Origin: Neofusicoccum parvum
Taxonomy: Eukaryota > Ascomycota > Dothideomycetes > Botryosphaeriales > Botryosphaeriaceae
Length of the DNA: 64,000 nucleotides
Direction: 5' to 3'
NCBI GenBank assembly: GCA_020912385.1
Contig: CP087208.1
Location: 1,240,001 to 1,304,000 of the forward strand
Below, piece by piece: positions 22,563-33,391 of this stretch. The stretch's first letter is position 1; each line of letters begins with the position of its first letter. The notes under the pieces were generated by a model, which worked only from the letters and a program-made list of their open reading frames with translations, searched no databases and was not told where the DNA came from. The translations under genes were made by a program, and so were the position numbers.

Positions 22563-23297
22563 ATGGTCAAGCTCGAGGAAGGTGCGTACATCGCTCCGCC
22601 GCAATCCCTTCCCACCCAGCCCACGACCCGGTCACCGGGCGCGCAGCACCCCCCCGCGCCGGCCCTCCCTCACCCCAATCGCGCGGCCCACCCGCAACCC
22701 CGCCCCTCCTAACGCGCCCACCCCGCAGTCCCCGACGAGGAGCTCTACGCCGAGCAGGCGGGCCCGAACGCGGGCGAGGACGACTGGGACGACGCGTCGT
22801 CGACGACGTCGGACGCCAGCAGCGACGTGTCGTCGATCATCGCGCCCGACGACGAGACGCTCTGGGAGCGCGTGGCCGCGCTGCAGGACATGATCCCGGC
22901 GTCGCAGCGGCGCTTCGCCGCCAAGGCCACCGGCAGCGTCTCGTCCTGGGTCGCCACCGGCCTGTCCGTCGGCGCCAAGTGCCTGTGGGTCGTGAGCAGC
23001 AGCGCCCTGCTGCTGGGCGTGCCGTGGGCCCTGGCCTACGCCGAGGAGCAGCAGATGATCGAGATGGAGCGCGAGATGAAGATGCAGCAGAGCGCGAACG
23101 AGGTGAGTGCGGGAGAGATCCGTCTGGAGATGCGCTGAGGGAGAGGCGTGTCCCGTGGTTGTGGCGGGAGCGCCAGATGGCTGGTTCTTGGCTTCTTCGA
23201 TGTTCGGGAGAGTGCTGACGTTTGTTTTCCTTCTGCACAGCTCCTTGCTCCTGGCAGCGCAACGCAGCAGCCTGGTGAGGCCCGCCCGGCTTTGTAA
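22563..23297 (+). CDS. tom22: Mitochondrial import receptor subunit Tom22
   Basis: Three exons: 22563-22581, 22729-23102 and 23241-23297 (149 aa). The cytosolic half is strongly acidic (EDDWDDASSTTSDASSDVSS), as expected for the presequence-binding receptor domain. Next comes the conserved LWERVAALQDMIPASQRR, one transmembrane helix (about 95-115, LWVVSSSALLLGVPWALAYA) and the hallmark EEQQMIEMEREMKMQQSANE at the membrane exit. Tom22 organises the TOM core complex and hands precursors to the Tom40 pore in the outer mitochondrial membrane. The Tom40 gene is 890 bp away, converging. All phases match. Confidence 0.95.
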
Positions 23298-24187
23298 GCG
23301 CAAAACCGCCGCATCCCCAGCAATTCTATCATCGACAAACCCGTCACATTTATAACCAGCGGGAACGACCACCAAGGAAAGGTCGATAAGGCCATCATTC
23401 TGTACAAACAACCGAGGGGGGGAGGAAGGGGCAATCTTTTACTAGATACGAATGCCAGGCTGAGTAATGAAGGAACCGGAAAAGGGAACGAATTCTTCTT
23501 GCGCACTTGGCTTGACTTGGGAATTGCACGGACGAAGCCAGCCTGTATTACCACACATTTCTTCTCAGCTCATTTGGAATCAAGATGTCGAAAAACGGCA
23601 GACTTCAAAATTCTCACGGGAAAACGATGCATGACGTCAGACGTGTTTTGAAACGATAGAGCTGCAGATGGGAGAGAAGAATAAGTTTTTCGTCTGCATG
23701 CTATATGTACATTATCCACAACACCGTGCCCGCCGCCGCCTGTTAATCTCTCTAATCCGGGGAGCTCGCGTGCTTCGCTTTTGTGTCGTGTTCATAGCCA
23801 AGAAAAGAGCTGCCCTCAGAAACCCATATCCTATTTTCGTGCGCGAAAGAAGACGCCGCTATCAATGGCGCAATTAACCGAGGATAAAAACGTTCGCAAG
23901 TCGGGGGCCGGAAAGCTGCAGACAAGAAAAGACGATACCTGGAGTCGCGCGGAGAAAAACGTCTATACCTAGCGACGGGAATGGAAGCAAATCGTGGCCC
24001 ATTTCATCGCTCACAACATTCCCGCATCCGCCAAATCCGAGTTTGCAAAAGCCCCAGAAACAAGCGCGCCCGATGCAGGTTTTGGTAATACAGCCGAGTG
24101 GTATGGAAAGGAAAAGTTATGCCGTACACAAGGGGAATAGACGCACGCCGGATCGCATCTACTCCGCAAGGAGGGAGGAGTGGAAGC
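23298..24187. other. Intergenic region between TOM22 and TOM40
   Basis: 890 bp between the convergent stops of TOM22 and TOM40. It should hold both 3' untranslated regions. No coding frame is supported. Confidence 0.6.
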
Positions 24188-25388
24188 CTAGAATGGCGGA
24201 GGAGGGCCCTGAGCAACGCCCTCCTGCTGCATCATGACTTCCTCGTCGGCGGCTTCGATCGATACGCCAAGACCAACCTTCGCTTGGTTCTGGGATTGAT
24301 GTCAATACGTGCACTCTCGTGACTGTGCGTGGAGTCCATGACGTACCTTCGCGTGATCAATTTCGCCAGCGAACGTGACCTGCACCGGCGGAGCGACCCG
24401 CTTCTCCAGCAGACAGCCGAGCTTGCCCTTGCTGTCGATCTGAGCGCGGAACGAGCTGGCGCGGAAGTCGTACTTGGCGCCGATGGTGGTAGTGGCATCC
24501 TTGCTAGGCGCACCCATCATCTGAGCCATGCCCGGAGCGAACTCCAGGTTGACGTGGACACCAGCCTCGACCTTCTCGGTCAGCCTCCGCCAGTACGAGC
24601 CCTGGACACCGCCCGAAGCCAGCAATTGACCGCTGGCAATCCAATCATCGCCCTTGTAGCGCGCCGCGTAGCTGACAAGGCACTGGGGGCCGTGCGTCAT
24701 GGCAGCGCGCTCCCACACGCCCTCCAGACCCAGCGAAAGCCGCTTTGTGACCGCCTGCAGGTAGCTGCCGATGAAGATGCCCGTCAAGCCGCCGTCGAGG
24801 ATGGAAGGGTTCATGGCCTTGATCGAGGCGCTGAAGTCGGCGCCGGTGTAGTCGTTCTCGAGCTGAAGCATCGACTGGCCCGGGCCAGGCGCGACCTGCA
24901 TGCTGGTCTTGGTGACGAGGTTGGAGGTCCAGCGGTAGTTGAAGCGGCCGGACAGCGAGAAGTCATTGTCGACATTGGCTTGCATGAAGACCTTGCGCTG
25001 GTTTAGTATATCATAGATGGTCTTCTGCCGATGGCGCGCCAATGGCGGCGGGACAGCATCAACATACCTTGGGCGAGCCGTACAGGGCGGCGTATGCGTA
25101 GGGCGGCAGGCCTTGCGAGCCCATGGACAGGGCGTGCGAGACCTGGAAGAGCGGCGCGACGCTGAAGGCCTTGGTCAGGTCGGCGCGCAGGCCGGAGAAG
25201 GTCAGGTTGTTGAGGAAGACATCGCGCTGGACTTCCTTGGAGATGTTGTCGATGGTGCCGGGGTTCGACAGGCCTAACGCTTCTCTCCGGTCCGAGTAGG
25301 CCGAGTAGTAGGACTGCAGCTTCCTCAGGACGGCGTTGTTGGTCAGCAGGTCGAGGGCCTGCTGGTCGGCCTTCTCCAGTGACGCCAT
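24188..25388 (-). CDS. tom40: Mitochondrial import pore Tom40
   Basis: Three exons: 25388-25068, 24991-24347 and 24289-24188 (355 aa). A clear branch site TACTAAAC precedes exon 2 and makes the acceptor at 24992 preferable to one 6 nt earlier. Sequence hallmarks of Tom40 are present: [74 protein letters not shown] and [12 protein letters not shown]. It forms the 19-strand beta-barrel pore of the outer mitochondrial membrane, the entry gate for nearly all imported proteins. Length is normal and there is no break. The divergent upstream neighbour is the phosphofructokinase-2 gene, 610 bp away. Confidence 0.95.
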
Positions 25389-25998
25389 TGGTGCGAGGGC
25401 GGGTGTGCGGACGACGGGGAAAAGGACACAGGCGGCGCGGGAGGCGGCCGGGCAGCTGCGGTGATGGAGAGATGGGCGCGCGGGCGGCGGAGCGGGCGCA
25501 AATGGGGCGATGCGGAATGGATGGCGAACTGGGCGAAGTTGATGATGCTGCGCAGCCAGAGCTCGGCGGCCGACTTTTTCGACGGCGCCGCCAGCCAATC
25601 AGCGGCGCATCACGTGCGGGCTGCCGTGCTGCGACCTTATCGCCGCCTCGTCAGCGGGGCCCGAGAGCTCAAGACGCGCGCAAACAGCTCGAGATCCCCG
25701 TGCCCAAACTCACAGGCCGCCTGGTGACTGCAGGGCTCCGTCGGCTCTCACGACTCGCAGCCCACCCACGCCCTGGCCACTGAAACGCTTCCTGACTGGC
25801 GTGACTGCCGCCCACTGGGCTCCGCTTTCTGCCGCCTGCCATCCAAATCCTTGGCCGGCCATCTCGTTGCGACCCCAACACCAATCCTGAGCCACCGACG
25901 TATTCGCTCTCACAGAAAATTCTGTCGCAGCGTCCAAAACACCCCCCACTTCCTGCGCCGTCCTTTTCCGTGCTCGCGCTCGCGGCAGCCTCGCCATC
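25389..25998. other. Divergent promoter between TOM40 and PFK-2
   Basis: 610 bp between two divergent starts. Frames reading through it are GC-driven extensions of neighbouring exons. It holds the two promoters. Confidence 0.6.
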
Positions 25999-28027
25999 AT
26001 GGACACCTTGCTGTACGTCAACTTTCTCGCGCCCGTCCACGTGATGCGCCGCGCTGGGAATGCTTCGCCGCCACGCGCTTTTGCGGAATTTCGCCTGCTC
26101 TCGCCTGCGCCAGTGCTAACTTGTCTGCAGAACCGCCGAGGTGGCGGCCAACTCGCCCAGGTACCGGCGGAGGTCGAGCACCTTCATCGATGCCATCCAT
26201 GACCTGCCGGAAAAGGAAGAGATGGCGCCCGCTCAGCTGTACAGCACCGAGTCGGGTCGCCTGTTCCACTCCGGCCGCATCGTCATCGCGACTGTCGGCC
26301 TGCCCGCCCGCGGGAAGACGCACATCTCTGTGGCCGTGGCACGCTACCTGAGATGGCTCGGCGTCAAGACGCACGTGTTTCACCTGGGCGACTACAGACG
26401 CGCAACCATGGGCCCCGGCAAGGACGTTCCCCAGGACTATTTCTACGTGAATGCCTCGCCCACCTCTGTTCTTCTGCGCAACAAGATCCTCAAAAAGTGT
26501 AGAGAGGACATCTACCACTTTCTGGAGCACGAGAACGGTCAGGTGGCCATCTATGACGCAGTGAATGCCATCTCCGCGGGCCGCGCTGCCCTCGCAAGAG
26601 AGTTTGCCAAGCGCCAGATCCAAACACTGTTCATCGAATCCCAATGTACAGACGAGAAGATCATCGAGGAGAACGTGCGGAGCGTGAAAATTTCTTCCCC
26701 GGATTATGTGGGTTGGAAAGACGAGGACGCCATCAAAGACTATCTCCAGCGCATCTCGTCAAGGATACCGCACTTCGAAACTATGGAAGAGCCGGATCTG
26801 CACTGGGTTAAAATGGTCAACGCTGGCGAGCGTGTTATTGTCAACAGCTGCAACTTTGGTTACTTGTCGCAGCGTATCGTCTTCTACATGCTAAACCTGC
26901 ACATCAAGTCGCGGCACACCTACTTTGCACGTGCAGGAACCACCAGGGAAGAAGACTCGTACAAGGCCGATGCATCGTTATCACCAGAAGGAGAAGATTA
27001 TGCACAGAAGATGACCGAGACCTTGCTGAAGCACCGCGAAGAGGAACGGCAAGCTCTCCAGGCTCAAGGTGGACCTGCAGCCCAGCTCAAGCCGCTTACT
27101 GTGTGGACATCGACTCGCCGGCGTACCGTAGAGACGTCGCAGCCACTTTCTGATCTTGGATACAGGGTCAGGCAACGCAGTCAAATGAGCCAGCTTCATC
27201 CCGGAGTGTGCGAGAGAATGACGGAAAGCCAAATCAGGCGGGAATACCCTGACGAAGTCGCGAAGCACGAAGCTGATCCTTATCATCACCGATACCCGCG
27301 GGCTGAGGTAACTGAAGCCTTTTCCTGGATACTGCTTCATTAAAGCAGCGCTGACCTCCACTATAGTCATACCACGACCTTGCTGTCCGCCTAGAGCCTA
27401 TCATTCTTGAGCTTGAACGTGAACAGAATGATCTTTTGCTCATAGCACATGAGAGTGTTCTCCGTGTGTTGTATGGCTACCTGATGGCCTGCAATGCTAC
27501 CGACATCCCTAAACTAGACTTCCCTCGTGATGAGATTATTGAGGTAAGCACATACAACTCCTTCTTCTTCCTCTCACCGGGCGTGTATTGTGCTACGCGA
27601 ACACTAACCAACCCATCAGATCATCCCTGCCTCGTATAACAATTCTGCTAAACGCATTCACATCCCTGGCCTCCCTGACAAGATTGTCCCCGCCTCTCCT
27701 GAGGACATCGCTATCCCAGTACCCCCGTCCGGCTTCGTTACGCCATCTCCGCTTCCGTCCGGTCTGGTTACACCCGAAGCATCCCTGGCCACGGCCTCTG
27801 GTACCACGCCTGCGATCGGTACGCCGGCAGCTGCCATCGGCGCTGGCAATACCATCGCTCGCCCCCGCAGCGCTACTGTGGGAGGTGAAGTTATCGGGAA
27901 GGGCAGTAGGGGCCTAGAGGCGCTGGCAGCATCAAGAGGGAGGAGTGGCACTCTGACACCGCAGGATGGCCGTGTGACACCTCAGCCGCTGAACATCAAG
28001 GCAAGCCATGTGGATCCGAGTTCCTAA
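25999..28027 (+). CDS. 6-phosphofructo-2-kinase with degenerate fructose-2,6-bisphosphatase domain
   Basis: Four exons, 25999-26012, 26131-27307, 27367-27543 and 27620-28027, give 591 aa. The first exon is only 14 nt. The kinase half (about 45-250) has the Walker A motif GLPARGKT (61-68), then HLGDYRR, ASPTSVLLRN and NSCNFGYLSQRIV. The phosphoglycerate-mutase-like half starts near 262, but the family's catalytic RHG reads RAG (272-274), so the phospho-accepting histidine is replaced by Ala. The second His region survives as LLIAHESVLRVLYGYL. By analogy with yeast Pfk26 this should make fructose-2,6-bisphosphate (a glycolysis activator) without degrading it. The last 130 residues are a Pro/Thr/Ala-rich tail, likely regulatory. 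Confidence 0.92.
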
Positions 28028-29822
28028 GGCGCCGAATATGATGCGTTGTTTCCTATGGGGAAAGATATTAGAGGGTGGAGAGGGTAGATGGTTGGGTTAG
28101 GAAGGACGGCCGCAAATCGGTGGTTTCTGGCTAAACCGGTTGCGGCGGGATTAGATGGTTGGATTGGAATTCGGCAACTTTTCCTGGCTTGTTATATTTG
28201 CATGGCTGGTATACTGACTCTTTTCTTACTCTTGTACTGTGTTTTCTCTTTGGAAATATACACCGCGGTGGTTATTCTCCTTTTTCTGGCATCCGTTCAC
28301 TTCTTGTTGTTTTTGTAGCCACGTTCATTACAATTGTAAGGTTTGGTGATTTTTTGAATGGAAAGGCTCTGGATTCGGTTAGTCTTCTTCTAGGCGCGTT
28401 TTTTGGAATCGATCGATGCCGAATACAGTTGGAATGCATGGAACATGGCATTTTTCGTTTCTTGTAGTTAGTAGTGACTTCTCGTTATGCCATGAGCCAA
28501 ACATTGAAGTCCGTTCGGCCCTTTCAACGATTCCATAATGCCAATCAATCTTGCCCACGCGAGTACCCTGGCACCGGGGACTCTTTTGACAACGGCCGAC
28601 AGTTGTTCAGGAGTCCGTGTATAGACTTTGATATGAGGGCCCACCCACGGGTGGAATGGCTTAGAGCTCATTCTCTTAGCCGCACTGCCACAAGTACTGC
28701 TGTGTGATCTACTTCATGAAGAATGTGTTGCGTTATTGCTGAGATCTGTGCTGCGCTGGAGATAATAATGATTTCTCGCTCTCTCGGGTACAACAGGTCG
28801 ACGTAGCTGCACTAATTTCCACGACACTATCTAGGGCGAAACAATGAGATAGCAAGACTAGAGAGATGGAGAGATGATTGCCTAAAGTCGTAAGAAGATC
28901 GGCAACAAATTTCTCGAGCGTGTAAAGCTACGCGCAACCAGCTAATTGAGCGGAAATCATTCGGCATTATCTAAATTTAGCCCCCGGCCACTTACCAGTC
29001 CATCGGAAGCGCCCGGTCAACTCAAGCAATACTCAAGCAGTGGTGCCACATTGGCAGACCCGCGGCACAATCAGACGCGAGGCTGTTTTTGGAGTGAAAG
29101 CCCGGTTTTCGGGACGCCGAGACGCTGTCCGCTCGCGGCCGTAAACGCCTTTTTTTTTTCTTCCAATCGCCGTGTGGCGTGGCCGTGAGTTGGACTATTG
29201 GACCATCGAGCCTGCAGCCTTGTCCGTGCCTGATCCTTTCGCTTGCCTCTGGGACCCGCATCACTCCACATGCGGTAACCGGTATCTCGTGCCCTGTAGC
29301 CATGGTTCCTTCAGTCGACTGGATAGGCATGAAGAAAACAGAATTCCGTGAGCTGCGCCGCGGGACAATGTGCTCATATTGAGCAGTCGAAGCTTTTCCA
29401 TCATCCTCTTTTTGTCCCAGAACTTTCGGTTCCGCCTTTCGCGCATCCCTCTGCGAGAACAAGAGACGGTAAAACAAAAGAGCCCACACGATACCACCGC
29501 CCATTGATCCCTTCCCTCGTCCTCGCCACCCTCGGCTTCGCCCGTGCCGCCCCCGTCGCTCCCTCTTCCACCCCCAGCGACCAGCCCCGTAGCCACCTCC
29601 ACCGACCTGTCCTCCGCCTTCCCAGGCGTTGAAGACAGCGCGCTCCACGCGCCCACGACCGGCGTCAGCGGCTCCATGTAGGCTGCGGACGTGGAGCAGC
29701 ACCACAACGGCACGGCGGGGACGCTGTGCGGATGTCGAGTCTTGCGGCGCTTGGTATCTTGGCTTTTGTACTTGCTCTACGTTGGGAGGAATAGCGATGA
29801 AGCTTTTCGAATAAGCACTTGC
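28028..29822. other. Intergenic region
   Basis: 1.8 kb after the PFK-2 gene. The first part is probably its 3' untranslated region. A 67-aa frame on the minus strand (28671-28468) looks somewhat protein-like but matches nothing I know. Around 29500-29690 GC-rich frames run on both strands without a gene I can defend. Confidence 0.4.
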
Positions 29823-29924
29823 AGGGGGGAATGCGATGTTGCAGTCCAGACCATCGACTTTGTCGACTCGGCCGGTGGGCGTCCCGGTGTAGATCTCGTC
29901 TGCAGCGCAGCACTGCTGGATCAT
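29823..29924 (-). pseudogene. Dienelactone-hydrolase-like N-terminal exon, apparently orphaned
   Basis: The frame from the ATG at 29924 encodes 34 residues, including CCAADEIYTGTPTGRVDKV, which resembles the start of fungal dienelactone hydrolases (CC...tGtP.G.....hgl..y.a.PP). It ends in a possible GC donor (GCAAGT) at 29822, exactly in phase. Downstream I find no nucleophile-elbow Cys motif, no catalytic His/Asp context and no hydrolase-like frame, only GC-rich open frames. I read it as a relic of a truncated gene. A divergent short protein that merely shares this N-terminus is the alternative. Confidence 0.45.
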
Positions 29925-30060
29925 GGTGGCTGTTGGGGTTGGAGGAAATCTGCTAAACGAACTGTGGTGGTGCAGCTGGAGGGGTTGCCAAAGGCGGTAT
30001 GGAAGCGGAGGGAGTGATTTTGCATTTGGAATCGACGGCTCAATACTTCTCATGAGCACT

Positions 30061-30306
30061 TTAGAGAGGAGTCGGAGTTTTGCGGCGTTCTGCGCTTGAA
30101 ACCTCCCACCGATAAAGAGGTATAAGGATGTTGTGTTGAAATGAGATTGGGAAGAAGGAGGGCATCAACAATCCGTATCCAGCAAACGTTAGCCAGAGAA
30201 GGACTGGAGGCTTGTGCGGCCTCGTGTTGAGGCCGTAGAGACGCTCGATAGGTCGCAGGAACCAAGGGAGGTCGCTAAGTTTGACAGGTGGTCGGCGTGG
30301 AGGCAT
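30061..30306 (-). CDS. Possible small membrane protein (81 aa)
   Basis: A short frame with a Pro-rich start (MPPRRPPVKLSDLPWFLRP), then a hydrophobic stretch (PPVLLWLTFAGYGLLMPSFF) long enough to span a membrane, and a basic tail. It lies 253 bp from the divergent fRMsr start, as a real gene would. I do not recognise the family, and an internal or 3' intron could change the C-terminus. Confidence 0.35.
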   Translation of the reverse strand: MPPRRPPVKLSDLPWFLRPIERLYGLNTRPHKPPVLLWLTFAGYGLLMPSFFPISFQHNILIPLYRWEVSSAERRKTPTPL

Positions 30307-30559
30307 TTCAGGTGGGTAGCCAATTCTTGAAGCTGAGAGATGCAGGATATGACAGGGTCAATGGAGGAGGTAGAGCAGGAGCCAGGCGCGGTGTACAGCG
30401 GAGCAAACTCAAACAAGCGACGCGAGGGAAAGCGGCCACCACTTCACCCGGACTTTGCGCGCAGTTAAGAAAAATCGCGTCACCGCGGTCCGTCGCACCT
30501 CACTTTCTCCCGCTTGTTTCTGTCCACCACCAACACCGCTCCTGTTCCAGCGCCTCAAG

Positions 30560-31330
30560 ATGGTACCTCCTGCCGCATTGTTTGATCCATGGCCCGGATC
30601 CCTCGACTGATGCGTCCCGCGACAAGGTCCACGCCGAATCCTCAACCTTCGCCTCCGGCCTAGCCAAGGCGGAGGTCTACTCCCAGGTCCTTGAGCAGGC
30701 CAAGGCCTTGATGGACGGCCAGAGGAACTGGGTACGTGTCGCATGATCCACGCGACTCGTGCGCACACAAAACTGGAAGAATTGAAGCTCATCGTGCCTG
30801 TCCAAGGTTTGGTACGCGCCCGCTCCCCCACCATCACCACCATGACCCCGCGCCCCCCTCGATCACGTCATGCCGACACGCGAAGGTAGACTTGCGCTGA
30901 CGATCACCGCGCCAGCAACACCGCCAACGTCGCATCCCTCCTCTGGCACGCGTTCCACTCGCTGCCCGCGCCCTCGTCCGCCGTCAACTGGGCCGGCTTC
31001 TACGTCCTCGACCCCTCCGCGCCGGACCAGCTGATACTCGGACCTTTCCAGGGTATGGTTGCTTGCCAGACCATCCGTTTCGGTAAAGGCGTCTGCGGCG
31101 CGGCTGCCGCCACGAAGGAGACGCAGCTTGTGCCCGACGTCGAGAAGTTTCCGGGCCATATTGCTTGTGACGGCGCGAGCAAGAGCGAGATCGTGGTTCC
31201 CATTGTGCAGAAGGGAAAGACGGTGGCAATCATTGATATTGATTGCGCGGAATTGGAGGGATTCGATGATGAGGATAAGAAATACCTGGAAGAGCTGGCT
31301 GAGGCGTTGGCAAACGCATGCGATTTCTGA
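30560..31330 (+). CDS. Free methionine-(R)-sulfoxide reductase (GAF domain)
   Basis: Exons 30560-30562 (the ATG alone), 30627-30731, 30807-30811 and 30916-31330 total 528 nt (175 aa). The GAF fold is clear: ASLLWHAFHSLPAP, VNWAGFYVLD, GPFQGMVACQTI, GKGVCGAAA, HIACDGASKSEIVVPI and AIIDIDC. The three catalytic/resolving cysteines fall at 88, 98 and 122; their 10- and 24-residue spacing equals that of bacterial fRMsr. The enzyme reduces free Met-R-sulfoxide in the cytosol using thioredoxin-type electrons. The 5-nt exon (GTTTG) is inferred because it restores the conserved N-W-V-x-N-x-A-N segment and the frame. An exon holding only the start codon is also unusual. Confidence 0.85.
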
Positions 31331-31716
31331 GGCGGAGAATTAGTCACTTTGAAATCGAAATCATTTTTATTTTAGAAAGATATCTGGAAATCTTCAGATC
31401 CAACAGCTTGCACTTTTTCCTTTTTCTCATTAGTTTGCACAGCACGAAATTTCTCATCCACCACTGCTCTTATTGCAAGTATTAACCACGCGAGACTGCC
31501 ACAATGAAGACAAGCGCTCATTCGGCAGAAACGGATACAACAAATCTCCAATTGTCTTTATTCTACCCACGTCTTAGTGGTTTTCCATTCTTTCTTTGCT
31601 TCGCTGTCCAGAGAAACTAGCTATGGCACTGCCTCCACGTGCGGCTTTTTCTGCAGGATGTATTAGCTACAAGTAATTTTCAGATCACAAGGCACTTGCC
31701 GTTTCATGCTCGAAAT

Positions 31717-31887
31717 CTACGGTTGGCAGTATGGGCAGCGAGCGTGCGTGCACGCCACGAAGGCGTCGTTGGAAGGGTTGTTCAGATCACACCAGTCATA
31801 GCACTCGCGGAGGTTTGCATCTGGGCAAGCCTGGCCAAGTACTGCAACCGGCAGAACTGCAAAGAGGAGACTGATGATGAACTTCAT
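31717..31887 (-). CDS. Small secreted cysteine-rich protein
   Basis: 56 residues from the ATG at 31887. The first 18-19 are a classic signal peptide (MKFIISLLFAVLPVAVLG). The mature peptide of about 37 residues has six cysteines (21, 29, 33, 46, 51, 54), enough for three disulfides, ending CPYCQP. A TATA-like box at 31973-31979 lies 86 nt upstream and supports this start over a longer frame that reaches 32055. Size and Cys content fit secreted effector or antimicrobial-type peptides of fungi, but I recognise no family. Confidence 0.6.
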   Translation of the reverse strand: MKFIISLLFAVLPVAVLGQACPDANLRECYDWCDLNNPSNDAFVACTHARCPYCQP

Positions 31888-33391
31888 CTTGCTGGAATGG
31901 GCGCGGATATTGATACTTGGCGCGGAGGTCAACGGGTGTAAGAGTATGATTTGCGGCACATCAAAAGCTGGGATATATACCTTCGCTGGCGTGATTCCGG
32001 CAACTTCCAGAATCAAGGTACGAGTAAGACTGTCTATTTGGTATTTACGAGGCAAGTACTGGTAACTGATCTGTGTGAGGGCGCGACTAAGGATGTGTGG
32101 GTCCTGGGGAAATTGTGCCGATCACCGCACGCCTCAGGCGTCTCGTCACCAACAATAAGGCAGCCAAACATCACCTTCGCAAGCTTCGAACACTTCTTAC
32201 CTACAGTTCCTCTTTGGTATATTGTACGTTCATAAGCTCTAGATGCTTCCAGGCCGACGATTAAAGTAGATTCTGAGTATCGAAAACCAATTTCCTTCTG
32301 GACTTCAGTTCATCTACTATCGTCATGATGATTTCGCGCTTCACATCCTTCTCACCTTCTCCTCCTTTCGATGCAGTTTTAAATTTGAACCAAACTTCAA
32401 CATAATTGTCACCGTATTTGTTTATGTGAACTGTATGGAACACCTTTCCTACACATGTCAACCACTTATGCTGGTCCTTTTATTGTTCTTGCGTAGCCGC
32501 CGGCCCTACTCCCGCATCCCACTTCTTCTAAGGTAGCTCGTCTCGTATGATGTTGATGTTGATCTCTGTAGGACGGGGGCTTTCGTGATTCGTATTTTGC
32601 GTCTTTGGCATGCTTGTTCCGATTCGTAAAGTCTTCAACGAGTAGGCGTCCATTTTGTTTTAGTCTTGCTTAAAATGCATCCAATTTCCGTTTCTCTCTT
32701 CCCTATATTCCTAAACCCTATACAGTCGTTAGCTTCCAGAACGTCCGAGGATTAAGCTATACACACATGTTCCTTGTTTAACACAACCGTCTTAAGCCTC
32801 TTTAGTTCATTCAGATCCTCTACCTCGCTCCAGCTACGTAGAAAACCATATTCCCATTCTAGTATAGATAAACCAAGCTGATTTTAGGCGTAGCCTTGGC
32901 TAAGACCTCTAAACTAGGATCTATTTTCCGCTAGTCCCATATAATAACTACTTAAGCCCGTCGGAACGGGTTACACCCGGACTTAAAACAACCAATATTG
33001 AGTAGAAATCTGTCCGGCTCCTTTGCCTATTATAAGACTAGCCAGCATTTTAGCTAGCATTGCGAAATTAGAAATAAGAAATATCTAGTTAGAGTAAGAA
33101 GCTTCGTAAGAGATTTCTTAACACCAAGCTAAGTATTATAAAATTTCTTACTCTCTTTTTCTCTTAGACCTTTTTGATTAAAAAATAGACATTATAGTTA
33201 AATTAATTAGTGATTCATAGTGAGAAATCTCTTGAACTGACCCAATCCGGTTGCGAGCTCATCATTGCAATTGAGAAGATTAATGCTACCAGCTATAGCG
33301 AATAGGAACTGACTGGATGGATCATTGCAGCCCCGGCCAGTCAGTCGCTTCTACGGAACCTCCATGCCCCTCCCACCCGCAACGACGAACC
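31888..33391. other. AT-rich, gene-free stretch, probably an eroded repeat
   Basis: Beyond the promoter of the secreted peptide, about 32480-33310 is strikingly AT-rich and full of TA dinucleotides, with no frame longer than a few dozen codons. This is the look of a transposon eroded by repeat-induced point mutation (RIP). I could not identify ends or a parent element. Confidence 0.5.
31973..31979 (-). promoter_or_regulatory. TATA-like box of the secreted peptide gene
   Basis: TATATA on the minus strand at a plausible distance (86 nt) from the ATG at 31887. Confidence 0.4.

Noticed and set aside
22034..23218. 394-codon plus-strand frame across Fta4 and TOM22
   Set aside because: It overlaps real exons of both genes in other frames, and its translation is Pro/Arg/His-rich noise.
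28468..28671. 67-codon minus frame with protein-like composition
   Set aside because: No recognisable family, no neighbouring exon, and it lies in the likely 3' region of PFK-2.
29480..29690. Plus-strand sequence resembling a signal peptide (LVLATLGFARAAPVAPS)
   Set aside because: No ATG in good context precedes it in frame, and the following sequence needs a frameshift to stay open.
29022..30059. 345-codon minus frame containing the hydrolase-like start
   Set aside because: Only the internal 34 residues resemble a protein family; the rest is Gly/Arg-rich and lacks catalytic motifs.
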